Source: Planctomycetes bacterium ADurb.Bin069 (GTDB lineage: Bacteria > Planctomycetota > UBA8108 > UBA8890 > UBA8898). From it: 59,953 nt of DNA. The notes beneath the pieces were generated by a model, which searched no databases, had not been told where the DNA came from, and saw only the letters and a program-made list of their open reading frames with translations. Location of the stretch: contig MWEK01000026.1 of the NCBI GenBank assembly GCA_002070955.1, positions 1 to 59,953 of the forward strand, given 5' to 3'. This document shows positions 25,491 to 34,589 of this stretch, piece by piece. The position numbers were made by a program, and so were the translations under genes. Within the stretch, counting starts at the first letter, position 1. Every line of letters starts with the position of its first letter.

Positions 25491-27848
25491 CTATTCCGGA
25501 CCCGGCACACATTCGAAGCTCACCTTCGCCGCGCGGCCCTCCCCGTCGCTGCACGCAAGCACGTGCCGGCCCGGAACGACCGCCAGCACGAACTCAGGCC
25601 CCGCCTCCGCCAACACCTCGCCGTCCAGGAAGAAGTAAAGCGGCGCGCTCTCCGACAGGACTTTCACCGGCACCGTGCCGCCGGCGCCCGCGTACCGCCG
25701 CCCCGAGGACGGCGAGGCGAAAACCGGCCCGCCCGGCGCGATCGCCGCGCAGCTCGGCTCGTGGGCCGGAAGCGCCGACTTGCCCCTGGCGCGCAGGTAG
25801 GCCTCGATATCCGCCGGCCACTTCGCGAACACCTTCCACACGACCTCCCGGCCCGCCATGCACTCCGCGCACAGCAGCGCCCCGCTGCGCGCATCCACCG
25901 CATGGCGCCCGTGCACCTCGCACACGCGGGCGTCGCCCGCAAGCAGCCGTCCCCGCACCTTCGCCGGACACCACGGACCCGCCGCGAGACCCGTCTCGGC
26001 GCACACCAGGCCGGCCCTGATTCCCGGCGGCGGCGCCGGCCAGCTCGGCCGCGGATCGAGCCACGACAAAATCTCGATGGCGCAAGGCCGCGCCGCCTCG
26101 GCCCCCACCAGCGACGGGGAGCTCTCGCCCGAGAAGTTCCCCACCCATAGTCCCACGGTGAACCGCGGCGTATAGGCGATCGCCCAGGCGTCGCGCCGCC
26201 CCCACGACGTCCCGGTCTTGCACGCGAAACCTTCCGGGCGCGCCGCCCCGAAAGGCGTCCCCGTCAGCGCCTCGTTCACGAGGTGACAGGCCTCGGGCGT
26301 GAACAAAACCCGTTCGCCGCCCCCGTTTCCGCCCGCCAGGATATGCGGCGTCCGCATGGCTCCGCCCCGGGCAAGCGCCGAATACGCCGCCGCGAGATCG
26401 ATCAGCCGCAGCTCGCTCGCGCCGAGGATCAGGGCGAGCCCCGGCGCCGCGCCCAACCGCTTCAAGATCCCGGCTTCGGCCAGAAACCGGCGGAACCGCT
26501 CGTCGCCCACGCGCCGCAGCAGCCGCACCGCCGTCAGGTTGTAGGATTTCCTCAGCGCCTCCTGGGCGTTGACGAAACCGCGCGCCGACCGGTCGAAATT
26601 CTCGGGCTGCCAGGCCAGCGTCCCCAGCGGGATGTCCGCGAGCTGCTCGTCCGGCGCCAGCAGCCGCTTCCCGTAGGCGTAGGCGTAAAGCAGCGGCTTG
26701 AGCGTCGAGCCCGGCGAACGGTACGCGCGCGCGCCGTCGACCTGCCCGCTGTCCCGGCGCGACCAGAAATCCACCGATCCCGTGTAGGCCAGCACCGCGG
26801 CGTCGGCGTTGTCGAGCACCACGCACGCCGCGTTCGTCACGCCGGTAAGGACGCCGACCGCGGCGCGCAGCAGTTCCTCGACCCGCTTCTGGAGCGTGAG
26901 ATCGAGCGTCGTTCGGAGCTCCCTCTCGCCGGGGCTTTCCGCCGACGCCAGCGCCGCCGTGTGCGGCGCCATGAACGGCAGCGGCCGCCGCGCGAGATTG
27001 CGCGCCGGCCCCGCCCGCGGGCCGCGCGGGAATCGGGAATCCGGCACGCCTTCCAGCTCCTCACCGGCGAGGCAAGACGCCGCGTCCTCGGCGCGCGCGA
27101 GCCCTTCGCGGGCCATCGCCGCGAGCACGCGGCCGCGGCGCTCGAGCGCCCGGTCCAGGAACCGGTCCGGCCGCAGCCTGCCCGGGGACTGGGGAATGCC
27201 CGCGAGCAGAGCCGCCTCAGGCAGCCCCAGCGCCTTCGCCGGGACGCCGAAGTACGCCCGCGCCGCGGCCTCGATTCCGTAGAGGTTGCCGCCGTAGGGC
27301 GCGAGATTCAGGTACAAGGCCAGAATCTCGTCTTTCGCCAGCCGGCGCTCGAGCTGCAGCGCCCGGAACATCTCCACGATCTTCGTCCACACGCCCCGCG
27401 GCCGCGGCGCAAGCATGCGCACCACTTGCATGGTGATCGTCGAGGCGCCCGAGATGATCCGCAGCGAGCTTGCGTCCTGCCACGCGGCGCGCGCGACCGC
27501 CCATGGGTCCACCCCGGCGTGCGACCAGAAGCGCCGGTCCTCCGCCGCCACCGTCGCATCGACGACGTAGGGACTCACATCCTCGAGGGCAATGGGAATG
27601 CGCAGCTCGCCTCGCGGACTCTGGAAGACGCGCAGGAGTTCCCCGCCGCGGCCGTACATGGCGGGCGACACGGACACGTCGGCAAGCAGCCGCTCGGGGA
27701 ACGGAATCGCCCAGGCGGCGACGACGAACAGGCACGGCGCCGCGGCGAGCAGGCCGGCGGCGATAAGGCCCGCGCGCCGCAGCCGCCGGCCGGCGCCCTT
27801 TCGCGGAAGGCCGCGTCCTCCTTGGTGCCCGGCTTCCTCGGCCTTCAT
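25491..27848 (-). CDS. pbpC: Penicillin-binding protein 1C (bifunctional transglycosylase/transpeptidase)
   Basis: 785 residues from ATG 27848. This start is chosen because it overlaps the stop of the alpha-2-macroglobulin gene as ATGA, implying translational coupling; there is no strong separate binding site. An N-terminal membrane segment lies at about 25-50. The GT51 transglycosylase (about 65-235) has 'VAAEDRRFWSHAGVD' with catalytic E103 and 'ASTITMQVVRML'. The transpeptidase has SPGSTLK (catalytic S381), SYN (435-437) and KTGTS (544-548). A C-terminal beta domain ('PVFASPSSGRRYAGAG' onward) is the PbpC_C module. PBP1C polymerises and crosslinks peptidoglycan in the periplasm. Pairing with an A2M gene is the known E. 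coli yfhM-pbpC arrangement. Convergent with the GH172 gene. Confidence 0.95.
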   Translation of the reverse strand: MKAEEAGHQGGRGLPRKGAGRRLRRAGLIAAGLLAAAPCLFVVAAWAIPFPERLLADVSVSPAMYGRGGELLRVFQSPRGELRIPIALEDVSPYVVDATVAAEDRRFWSHAGVDPWAVARAAWQDASSLRIISGASTITMQVVRMLAPRPRGVWTKIVEMFRALQLERRLAKDEILALYLNLAPYGGNLYGIEAAARAYFGVPAKALGLPEAALLAGIPQSPGRLRPDRFLDRALERRGRVLAAMAREGLARAEDAASCLAGEELEGVPDSRFPRGPRAGPARNLARRPLPFMAPHTAALASAESPGERELRTTLDLTLQKRVEELLRAAVGVLTGVTNAACVVLDNADAAVLAYTGSVDFWSRRDSGQVDGARAYRSPGSTLKPLLYAYAYGKRLLAPDEQLADIPLGTLAWQPENFDRSARGFVNAQEALRKSYNLTAVRLLRRVGDERFRRFLAEAGILKRLGAAPGLALILGASELRLIDLAAAYSALARGGAMRTPHILAGGNGGGERVLFTPEACHLVNEALTGTPFGAARPEGFACKTGTSWGRRDAWAIAYTPRFTVGLWVGNFSGESSPSLVGAEAARPCAIEILSWLDPRPSWPAPPPGIRAGLVCAETGLAAGPWCPAKVRGRLLAGDARVCEVHGRHAVDARSGALLCAECMAGREVVWKVFAKWPADIEAYLRARGKSALPAHEPSCAAIAPGGPVFASPSSGRRYAGAGGTVPVKVLSESAPLYFFLDGEVLAEAGPEFVLAVVPGRHVLACSDGEGRAAKVSFECVPGPE

Positions 27849-30800
27849 TGCTCGGCCAAGACCCACACCCTTCCGGCCTCCGTCGCGGCCCTATCCTCGG
27901 GCTCGTACATGCACTCGGCGGTGCATGCCGGCTGCACGAACTCCCCCGCCGCGATGGCGCGCACGACGTAGCAATACTCGCAGGGATTCTTGGGCTTGTG
28001 TGGCGGCACCGTCAGGAAGAGCAACAAGCGGTCGTCGCGCATTTCCACATGGTCCGCGCGCAGGCCCTCCTCGGACTCGCTCGACCGGTCGAGCCGCGAG
28101 GCCAGCCTGCCGTTCTCGATCTCGAGCCCGCCCGGCAAGAGGTCGGTCACGATGACGTTACGGAGGGTATACGAACTCCGGAACTTGAGCGCGACCACGT
28201 ACGCCCGCCCGAGAACGAACGGTCCCTCCACCGGATTGCCGGCGAAGTCGCGCACCTGCCGAGTGATTCGGAAATCTCCAGCGACCGGCTCCTCGACAGG
28301 CGTCGTCGGAACGCCGCTCACCGCCAGGGAGAAAAACGCCGGAGCGCCGCGCGCCGTGCACGTCGCTTCCGCGGCCGCGCCGGGAGCGAGGGCAAGCTCC
28401 ACCGGCTCGCGCAGTTCGCCCGCGAAGAGCCGCGCATTCCCCGCCACAAGCTCCACCTGCGGCACCGCCTCGGCCGCCAGTCCTGCCGCCTCGGCCCACG
28501 TGCCGAGAGCCAGCAGCGCCCACGCGCACTCGTGCGTGTTCCCCCACCGGCCCTCCCGCCGCGCGGCGGCCCTGAGACGCGCTACAAGCGGCAGCGCGTC
28601 GTCGATGCGACCGAGCCTCACGGCCGCGAGCAACTGCATGGCGTCGACCACCACGGGAGACATGAAACCTTCGCCGCCGTTCTCCTCCTCCGGCGCGCGG
28701 GCGAGGAGCGCGCTTGCCGCTTTTCCCTCCCCGAACATCTCGAGGGCGCAGGCAAGCAGTTGCGCCGCTCCGCCTCCGATTTTTTCATCGGCGAGCCTGA
28801 GGGCTTGCGGCGCGACATTGCGGCCGGCCGCGGCGCACACATAGCACGCGTAGGCGCGCGTGCGCATGTCACCCTCGCGGTCGTTGATCAAGCCCTCGAC
28901 GTATTTCAGGAGATCGGGAAGCAGATCCTCCAGCAGCAACGCGTGCTCCTGCCGCAGCGTGACAAGCACGTGCGCGGCGAAAACGCTGACCCACGGAGAC
29001 GCCTCGGTGCTTCCCGGCCACATCCCGAATCCGCCCGCCGGCGTCTGCATGCCCGCCAGCCGCTTGATGCCCGCCGCCGTGAGCGGAACGGCGTTCTCCG
29101 CCGCTTCTCGGAGGCCAAGCTTGCCGGCCGCCGCCAAGGCGAGCAGCCGCGCCGTCGTCTGCTCGGCGCATCCGTGCGGATAGGCGATCAGGAACTTCGC
29201 GGCGGGAACGAATTCGCCCATGGGCGACGGCGACAGGACGATAGTCCCCTCGGCGGTCCCCTCGAAAAACGCGGGCATGCCTTGCGCCCCGGTTTCGAAA
29301 ACTCGGCGCGCCTCCCCGTCGGCGGGCACAATGCCGCTCGCGGACAGCGTGGCGCTCGCCCAGGCCGGCCGCACCGGAAGCTCGATCTTTTCCTCCTTGG
29401 CGAAGCCCTCGCCTCGCGCCCGCACGACAATTTCAGCCTTGCCGCACGACTCGCCCGCGCGCAGACCAAGCTTGAGCACCGCCTCCTTGCCGGCGGGCAG
29501 TTCCACCTCGCCCGCGCCCTCGACGGCCAACGGGCCTTTCGCAAGGACCTCGACCGCGCACTTCATCGCTTCCTCGCGGTTGTTGAAGAAAACGATGGGG
29601 ACCTCGGCGCGATCCCCCGGCGCGAGGAAACGCGGGTAGCTCGCCCGCATGACGACGTCCGCCCGAACGACGACGGCGGCGCCCGCGGCGCCGGCCTTGT
29701 CGCTCGTCGCGGCGAGCGCGAGCACCCGCAGCCGGCCGGCGTAGTCCGGCGCCGGCAGCTTCACCTCGAGCTCGCCCGCCGCATTCGTCGACTGCGGCTT
29801 GTAGAAGCGGACGACGGGCTTCTCGACCTCGTACTGGATCGGGTTCAGACGTTTCTTGGCGAGACCGGCCACCGGCTCCTCGTCGTCGCCGCCCGGCGCG
29901 CGCGGCCGATTCGGCACCAAGTACGAGTAGACGTCGCGCGTGCGGCAGGCCAGCGCGCGCAGCCGCGCGAACCAGCCGAGCGGATCGGGATACGGCTCGG
30001 CCGTGAGGCTGAGCAGCCCTTCGTCCACCAGCGCCAGGACGACTTCGGCGGCCAGGGGCGCCCCCTCGCCGTCCACCGTCCGCGCGCGCACGACGAGCTC
30101 CTCGCCGGGTTTCACCGCAGCGGGCGCCTCAAGCTCGATCCCGACGGCGTGCCGCGCCTTGTCAAGCCTGAGCGGCAGGACGCCGAAGGCGCGGTACGGC
30201 CTCCTGGGGGGCGGGGCCGCGTCTCCCGGCCGCTGGAGCGGCGCCACGGCTTTCAGCGGCGCGCCCTCGCCCGCGGCCGCCGCGGGAACGGGCTCCGCCG
30301 CGCCTTCCTCGCCCGCAAGATCCCATTCCTCCGCGGGCGGCCAGTACGGACGCACGATCTGGGCGACGACATACGCGTTCGGCCAGAGTTCGTCGGTCAC
30401 GGGCACAGTCACCCTGTTGTCGCCGCGCACAACAGGCACCACCGCCGCGTGCCGCACGCGATCGGTTTCCACCGAGAGGAGCAGCGTGCCCGCGAAGGGG
30501 CTGAGCACGTTGAGCGTCGCCGCCTCTCCCGGCGCGAAGGCCGCGCGGTCCGCCGTGATCTCCGCGGCCGCGGGGTTCATGAAGGCGCATGGCGACCACC
30601 ACGAGCCGCTGACAGAGAATTTGAGCCCTGTCTGGTGGAGCGTTTGCGCTCCGGCCGCCTTTACGACGTAGTTGCCGCTCTCGCGCGGCGTGAAAACGAA
30701 TTCGCCCCTACCGGCCGCGGGCGTGATCTCGAACACGCCCTCGACGTGTTCCACCTTACGTGCCCTCCACTCCCACAGGCCGTCCACCATCTCGTGGCCG

Positions 30801-33298
30801 TACACCCACTCTTGCCTGTAGACCGTGGCGACGACGTTTTCGATCGACGCGGGCTCGGCATCAGGCTTCAACGCCACGATCTCGAAACGCGCTTCACCGC
30901 CCAGGTGGGGCTCGGGCGTCAACCGCGCAATGCCTAGATACGTCTCGTACGCATCGACCAGGTGCGCGACGGTCTCGGTCACCGACCGGCCGCCCTTCTC
31001 GCTCACCGTGAAGCTGAAATGGGCCATGAGGCGGCCGAAGGGAAGCGGCGCATCGGGAATGACCCCCTCGAAGGCGGCCTTGCCCTCGGCATCGAGGACC
31101 TGCTCCCCGAGCATGATCGTGCGCTCGGCGACGTCGCGCCCGCCCCCCTGCGGCGCGAACCGGAAGTTCTCGAAACCCGGAGGCGCGAACCGCGCCGTGG
31201 TGAGCCTGAGGATACCCTTGACGGACAGGCCGGCCGCGGCCTGTCCGAAGAGGTGGTAGGCCGTCGCCTCGGCCCTGAATGCCCCCCCCGCGGCGAGCCG
31301 CTTCGGCGTCACGGCGACACGCACGCGAATCCGGTCGGGCCGGACCTCTTCCAGGAGCAGCGTGCGCCGGCCGAGCACTTCGTCCGCCGCTCCGAGGACC
31401 TCGATGCGGTAGTCGCCCAGCGGCATGTACCCCGGAACGGTAAATACCGTGTGGGCCGTCGCGGCTTCGGACAGCATTCCCTTGAGCGTCTGCCACGTGC
31501 GGCCGTCGGGCCTGATGATACGGAACCGCACCGGGAACGCCGCCGGCGCGCGCATCCGCCCGTCGCGGACGATCGCGTAGGCGTTGACTTCCTCCTCCGG
31601 ACGATAGACGCCGCGCTCGGTCCAGACGAACGCCTCGTAGCCCTTGGCGGGGTACGGCGCGCCGCCGGGCAGCTTCTCCCTCTCCTCGGCCCGGGTCCGC
31701 GTCAAATCGAGGAAAGCCAGGTCCGCGCCCAATTCGGCCGTGACGACGCACACGGGTTCCTCGTCGGCGTTGGGGACTTCGCCCTCGAAGGCGACCAAGC
31801 CGCGGGCGTCGGTAACCCCTTCGAACACGGTTTGGTTGGTCTCGCTCAGGACGGTGACCTTCGCCCCCGCGACGGGCGCCGCGGTCTCAAGGGAAGTCAC
31901 CCATACGAGGAAGCTCGCCGGCGCCTCCTTGACGGTGATACCGAGGTCCGTCGCCTGGAGCACGGCGTACCTGGCATCGTCGCTCCGTTCCTTGATCGAG
32001 GCTAGGACGCCGTACGTTCCCCGCGGCGGGGCGCCGAACACGCTCCGGAGATCGATCCGGGTTTCGACCCACTCGTTCCGGCGCCCATTGATGGCGATCG
32101 TCCGCGAGGGCGGCGCCGTCGTGATCGATCGGTCGGGGTACCATTCCATTCCGCGTCCCACGAAGGGGACCACGTTGTTGGCATACAAGCGCCGGAATTC
32201 CACCGTCAATTCCGTTGCGTTGCAGGTTCGGATGCAAATCGTCGGCTCGGCTCCTGACGGCAGGTAGAACCCCTCGCCGGAAAGCGAAATGGCGGACTTC
32301 AGATCCGGGAAGGTCAGCCGGCGGCTCAGGTCCTCTTGGAGCTCGAGGCCCTCGACGCTCTTCAGCCCTTTGCGGATCGTCATGGTATAGTCCTTGCCGG
32401 GCGTGAAGCGCGCCTCGAAGGCGGAGTCGCCGAAAGTCAAGACCGTCAGCGCCTCGGGCTTGGGCTCGAACTCGACGGCGGCCGCGAGCGCCTCGCGCTC
32501 CACACCGCCGTTGAACTTCAGATCGACGCGGAACCTCCCGCTCTCCATCTCATGCTCCGCGACATACCGAAGGGCGAGCTTGGCTTCGACCGCCACCACC
32601 TTGACCAGGTCCTCCGCCAGCGCCGGGAGATTGACGCTCTTCAGGCCCGCGCGGAGGGTCACCTCGAGCGCGCCCGCGCCGGCGCGGCTCAGGACAAGCC
32701 GCAGCGAGCGCGCGGGCGCCGCGCCCAGCACCGTGAAATCCCGCTCGCCGTCGCGGTGATCCGCGAAGCGCAACCTCGCGCATTTCTTGAGGGCCCTGGG
32801 ATCCATGTCGTCGTTGAAGCGGAGCTCGATGATGGGGTAGCCGTCGCTATCCAGACCCTTCTGGCTCACGCTCACCAGGTCGAGGCGCGGGGCGGTGAGA
32901 ACGAAAGTCGTCAGTCCGCGCAACGCGCGGCCGCGGCCGTCCGTGAGTTGGGACGCGACGCAAGCCTTGAAGCTGGGGACTTGCGGGGCCGTTTCGATCT
33001 TGAAAAGCAGCGTCCTGGAATCCTCCCACGCGAAGACGCCCCGGAGGTCGGGCTCGAAGGCGATCAGACGAGCGGGGAGCGCCGCGCCGACCTCGCGTGG
33101 CGACACCATGTCCTCGGAGAAGATCGTCTTGATTTGCAGGCCATCGCTCCGCGGAGCCTGGATGAGCGCCATGTGTTGAACGCGCGGACCCTCCAGCCGG
33201 TCAGCGCGGCTCGACATGAGGAGCGCCAAGCACACCGCGTTCGAAATCAGCAGAGCGGCGACAGCCGCAACAATCCCCCAACGCCGCAAAGATCCCAT
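27845..33298 (-). CDS. Bacterial alpha-2-macroglobulin with thioester motif
   Basis: 1817 residues; GAGGAG is seven bases before the ATG. A hydrophobic segment (about 8-30) has no clear lipobox, so it is likely a membrane anchor rather than a lipoprotein signal as in E. coli YfhM. Successive macroglobulin beta domains include an Ig-like stretch with 'ERGVYRPEEEVNAYAIVRDG' (about 550), a bait-like region, 'RVLALAATSDKAGAAGAAVV', and the alpha/alpha-toroid with the thioester motif GCAEQ, whose Cys is residue 1377. The C-terminal receptor-like domain ends 'CTAECMYEPEDRA'. Such proteins trap proteases in the periplasm by covalent thioester attack. The stop overlaps the start of pbpC by four bases, so defence against proteases and cell-wall repair are probably co-expressed. 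Confidence 0.95.
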   Translation of the reverse strand: MGSLRRWGIVAAVAALLISNAVCLALLMSSRADRLEGPRVQHMALIQAPRSDGLQIKTIFSEDMVSPREVGAALPARLIAFEPDLRGVFAWEDSRTLLFKIETAPQVPSFKACVASQLTDGRGRALRGLTTFVLTAPRLDLVSVSQKGLDSDGYPIIELRFNDDMDPRALKKCARLRFADHRDGERDFTVLGAAPARSLRLVLSRAGAGALEVTLRAGLKSVNLPALAEDLVKVVAVEAKLALRYVAEHEMESGRFRVDLKFNGGVEREALAAAVEFEPKPEALTVLTFGDSAFEARFTPGKDYTMTIRKGLKSVEGLELQEDLSRRLTFPDLKSAISLSGEGFYLPSGAEPTICIRTCNATELTVEFRRLYANNVVPFVGRGMEWYPDRSITTAPPSRTIAINGRRNEWVETRIDLRSVFGAPPRGTYGVLASIKERSDDARYAVLQATDLGITVKEAPASFLVWVTSLETAAPVAGAKVTVLSETNQTVFEGVTDARGLVAFEGEVPNADEEPVCVVTAELGADLAFLDLTRTRAEEREKLPGGAPYPAKGYEAFVWTERGVYRPEEEVNAYAIVRDGRMRAPAAFPVRFRIIRPDGRTWQTLKGMLSEAATAHTVFTVPGYMPLGDYRIEVLGAADEVLGRRTLLLEEVRPDRIRVRVAVTPKRLAAGGAFRAEATAYHLFGQAAAGLSVKGILRLTTARFAPPGFENFRFAPQGGGRDVAERTIMLGEQVLDAEGKAAFEGVIPDAPLPFGRLMAHFSFTVSEKGGRSVTETVAHLVDAYETYLGIARLTPEPHLGGEARFEIVALKPDAEPASIENVVATVYRQEWVYGHEMVDGLWEWRARKVEHVEGVFEITPAAGRGEFVFTPRESGNYVVKAAGAQTLHQTGLKFSVSGSWWSPCAFMNPAAAEITADRAAFAPGEAATLNVLSPFAGTLLLSVETDRVRHAAVVPVVRGDNRVTVPVTDELWPNAYVVAQIVRPYWPPAEEWDLAGEEGAAEPVPAAAAGEGAPLKAVAPLQRPGDAAPPPRRPYRAFGVLPLRLDKARHAVGIELEAPAAVKPGEELVVRARTVDGEGAPLAAEVVLALVDEGLLSLTAEPYPDPLGWFARLRALACRTRDVYSYLVPNRPRAPGGDDEEPVAGLAKKRLNPIQYEVEKPVVRFYKPQSTNAAGELEVKLPAPDYAGRLRVLALAATSDKAGAAGAAVVVRADVVMRASYPRFLAPGDRAEVPIVFFNNREEAMKCAVEVLAKGPLAVEGAGEVELPAGKEAVLKLGLRAGESCGKAEIVVRARGEGFAKEEKIELPVRPAWASATLSASGIVPADGEARRVFETGAQGMPAFFEGTAEGTIVLSPSPMGEFVPAAKFLIAYPHGCAEQTTARLLALAAAGKLGLREAAENAVPLTAAGIKRLAGMQTPAGGFGMWPGSTEASPWVSVFAAHVLVTLRQEHALLLEDLLPDLLKYVEGLINDREGDMRTRAYACYVCAAAGRNVAPQALRLADEKIGGGAAQLLACALEMFGEGKAASALLARAPEEENGGEGFMSPVVVDAMQLLAAVRLGRIDDALPLVARLRAAARREGRWGNTHECAWALLALGTWAEAAGLAAEAVPQVELVAGNARLFAGELREPVELALAPGAAAEATCTARGAPAFFSLAVSGVPTTPVEEPVAGDFRITRQVRDFAGNPVEGPFVLGRAYVVALKFRSSYTLRNVIVTDLLPGGLEIENGRLASRLDRSSESEEGLRADHVEMRDDRLLLFLTVPPHKPKNPCEYCYVVRAIAAGEFVQPACTAECMYEPEDRAATEAGRVWVLAEQ

Positions 33299-33317
33299 TC
33301 TTCACTCCTCTCAGACG

Positions 33318-33354
33318 CGCGCGCCCGCCCAGCATACGATCAGGCGGGCGCGCG
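33318..33354 (-). repeat. 12-base-pair hairpin in the leader of the A2M gene
   Basis: CGCGCGCCCGCC (33318-33329) and its exact complement (33343-33354) enclose a 13-base loop, 20 bases before the A2M start codon. Downstream of the promoter at 33419-33446 it would form in the 5' untranslated RNA. It has no T run, so it is not an intrinsic terminator on either strand. It could affect translation or mRNA stability. Confidence 0.5.
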
Positions 33355-33418
33355 ACATACCGCCACCGCGCGACGCATGCGGCGCTGCTCACCTTCACGC
33401 CTCACCAAGCGGTGGCCG

Positions 33419-33446
33419 ATTATCAGGCCAAACGGAAAAAATTCAA
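33419..33446 (-). promoter_or_regulatory. Promoter of the A2M-pbpC operon
   Basis: Minus strand: TTGAAT (33446-33441), a 16-base spacer and GATAAT (33424-33419), five of six -10 matches, 120 bases before the A2M ATG. The remainder of the 309-base gap 33299-33607 holds only the leader hairpin at 33318-33354; I see no gene in it. Confidence 0.55.
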
Positions 33447-33607
33447 GGAGGAAAAGGGAAAGTCCTGTGAGGCTCGCCTTGCGGCGGCGGACGCCGGCCG
33501 GCGACCGGGCACGGAATGGTCCCTGAGTGAGGGAAGACCGCTTGAGACCGCGGGGCACGCGGGCGCCGCGCCCGTTCCTTCCGCGGGAGCCGGCGCCCCG
33601 GGCAGTC

Positions 33608-34441
33608 TTACTTCGGCGGCGGCGGCTGGGGCCCGAAGAGCGGCGGCTGAACCTTCTTCGCCGCCGGCGGGCCGAGGATCTCCAGCAGCTCGACCTCGAA
33701 GACCAGGGTCGCGTTGGGCCCGATACGCTGGCCGGAACCCCGTTCGCCGTAGGCCAACGCGGCCGGAATGAAAAACTTGTACTTGCTTCCGGCGGGCATG
33801 AGCTGCAGCCCCTCGGTCCACCCCTTGATGACGCCGTTCAGGGCGAACTCGGCGGGCCTGCCGCGGGCATAGGAGCTGTCGAACTCCGTGCCGTCCAACA
33901 GCGTCCCGCGGTAGTCGACCTTGACCCGGTCGGTCGCGGCGGGTTTCGCCCCCGTGCCCTCCCTGAGGACCTGGTACTGCAGCCCGCTGGCGGTGGTACG
34001 CACGCCTTCCCGCTTCCCGTTCTCGGCGAGAAACAGCTCGCCTTCCTGCTTGTTTTTCGCCCCTTGCACTTTTCTCTGTTCCTCCTGCTCGGCGCGATCC
34101 CTCTCCCGCTTGGCCCTCATCTTGGCTTCGGCCGCCGTCTTGACCGCGGAAAGCTGTTCCGGGGTGAGCGCCGGCGTCGCGCCCGCAAGCGCTTCCTTGA
34201 CGGCGCGCAGGAACATCTCGGGTTCCAACTTGAGCTCGAGATCGCCTTCCAAACGCTTCAGATAGTTGCCGATGTCCAGGCCGAGCGCGTAGCTCACCCG
34301 CGCGGCTTCGTCGGCGAACTCAGGCGGCAGGGCGGGCGCCTCAGGCTCCGCCGGCACGATGCGAGGCTTGACTTCATCGGCGCCCCACGCCCCAAGCCAC
34401 ATGACCGCCGCCGCGCACAACGCCACGCTCCAGTTCTTCAT
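33608..34441 (-). CDS. Exported FKBP-type peptidyl-prolyl isomerase (Mip/FkpA-like)
   Basis: 277 residues from ATG 34441 (GGGAG eight bases upstream), where a signal peptide 'MKNWSVALCAAAVMWLGAWG' begins. Residues about 45-120 are the helical Mip-type N-terminal dimerisation domain ('VSYALGLDIGNYLKRLEGDL'), then a charged helix of Lys/Glu/Arg about 120-145. The FKBP domain (about 155-262) has 'TTASGLQYQVLREGTGAKP', 'VKVDYRGTLLDGTEFDSSYA', 'FALNGVIKGWTEGLQLMPAG' and 'FFIPAALAYGERG'. It catalyses cis-trans isomerisation of prolyl bonds and acts as a chaperone for exported proteins in the periplasm. A Pro-rich tail of about 15 residues follows. Confidence 0.93.
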   Translation of the reverse strand: MKNWSVALCAAAVMWLGAWGADEVKPRIVPAEPEAPALPPEFADEAARVSYALGLDIGNYLKRLEGDLELKLEPEMFLRAVKEALAGATPALTPEQLSAVKTAAEAKMRAKRERDRAEQEEQRKVQGAKNKQEGELFLAENGKREGVRTTASGLQYQVLREGTGAKPAATDRVKVDYRGTLLDGTEFDSSYARGRPAEFALNGVIKGWTEGLQLMPAGSKYKFFIPAALAYGERGSGQRIGPNATLVFEVELLEILGPPAAKKVQPPLFGPQPPPPK

Positions 34442-34531
34442 GTCGGATACTCCCTGTATTCGCGGGCCGCGCCCGTGGATTCCGGTAATCTTTCTTTCGG
34501 CCCGCGGCGCGGCAAGCAACCGAATCTCAAA

Positions 34532-34560
34532 ATTGTAGCACACCGCGGGGCGGCCGTCAG
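34532..34560 (-). promoter_or_regulatory. Promoter of the FKBP gene
   Basis: Minus strand: CTGACG (34560-34555, four of six), a 17-base spacer and TACAAT (34537-34532, five of six), 90 bases before the ATG. It separates this gene from the ParA-like gene upstream. Confidence 0.5.
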
Positions 34561-34589
34561 AAACGGCCGGGCGCCTCGGCGCCCGGGGG

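Noticed and set aside
27848..30937. A 1029-codon open frame on the plus strand opposite the A2M gene
   Set aside because: It mirrors a clear A2M coding sequence, its product is Arg/His/Gly-rich without any domain, and G+C-rich genes commonly leave long open frames on the opposite strand.
33340..33558. A 72-codon minus-strand frame with a hydrophobic middle upstream of A2M
   Set aside because: GTG start without a ribosome-binding site, and it overlaps the promoter and leader hairpin of A2M.
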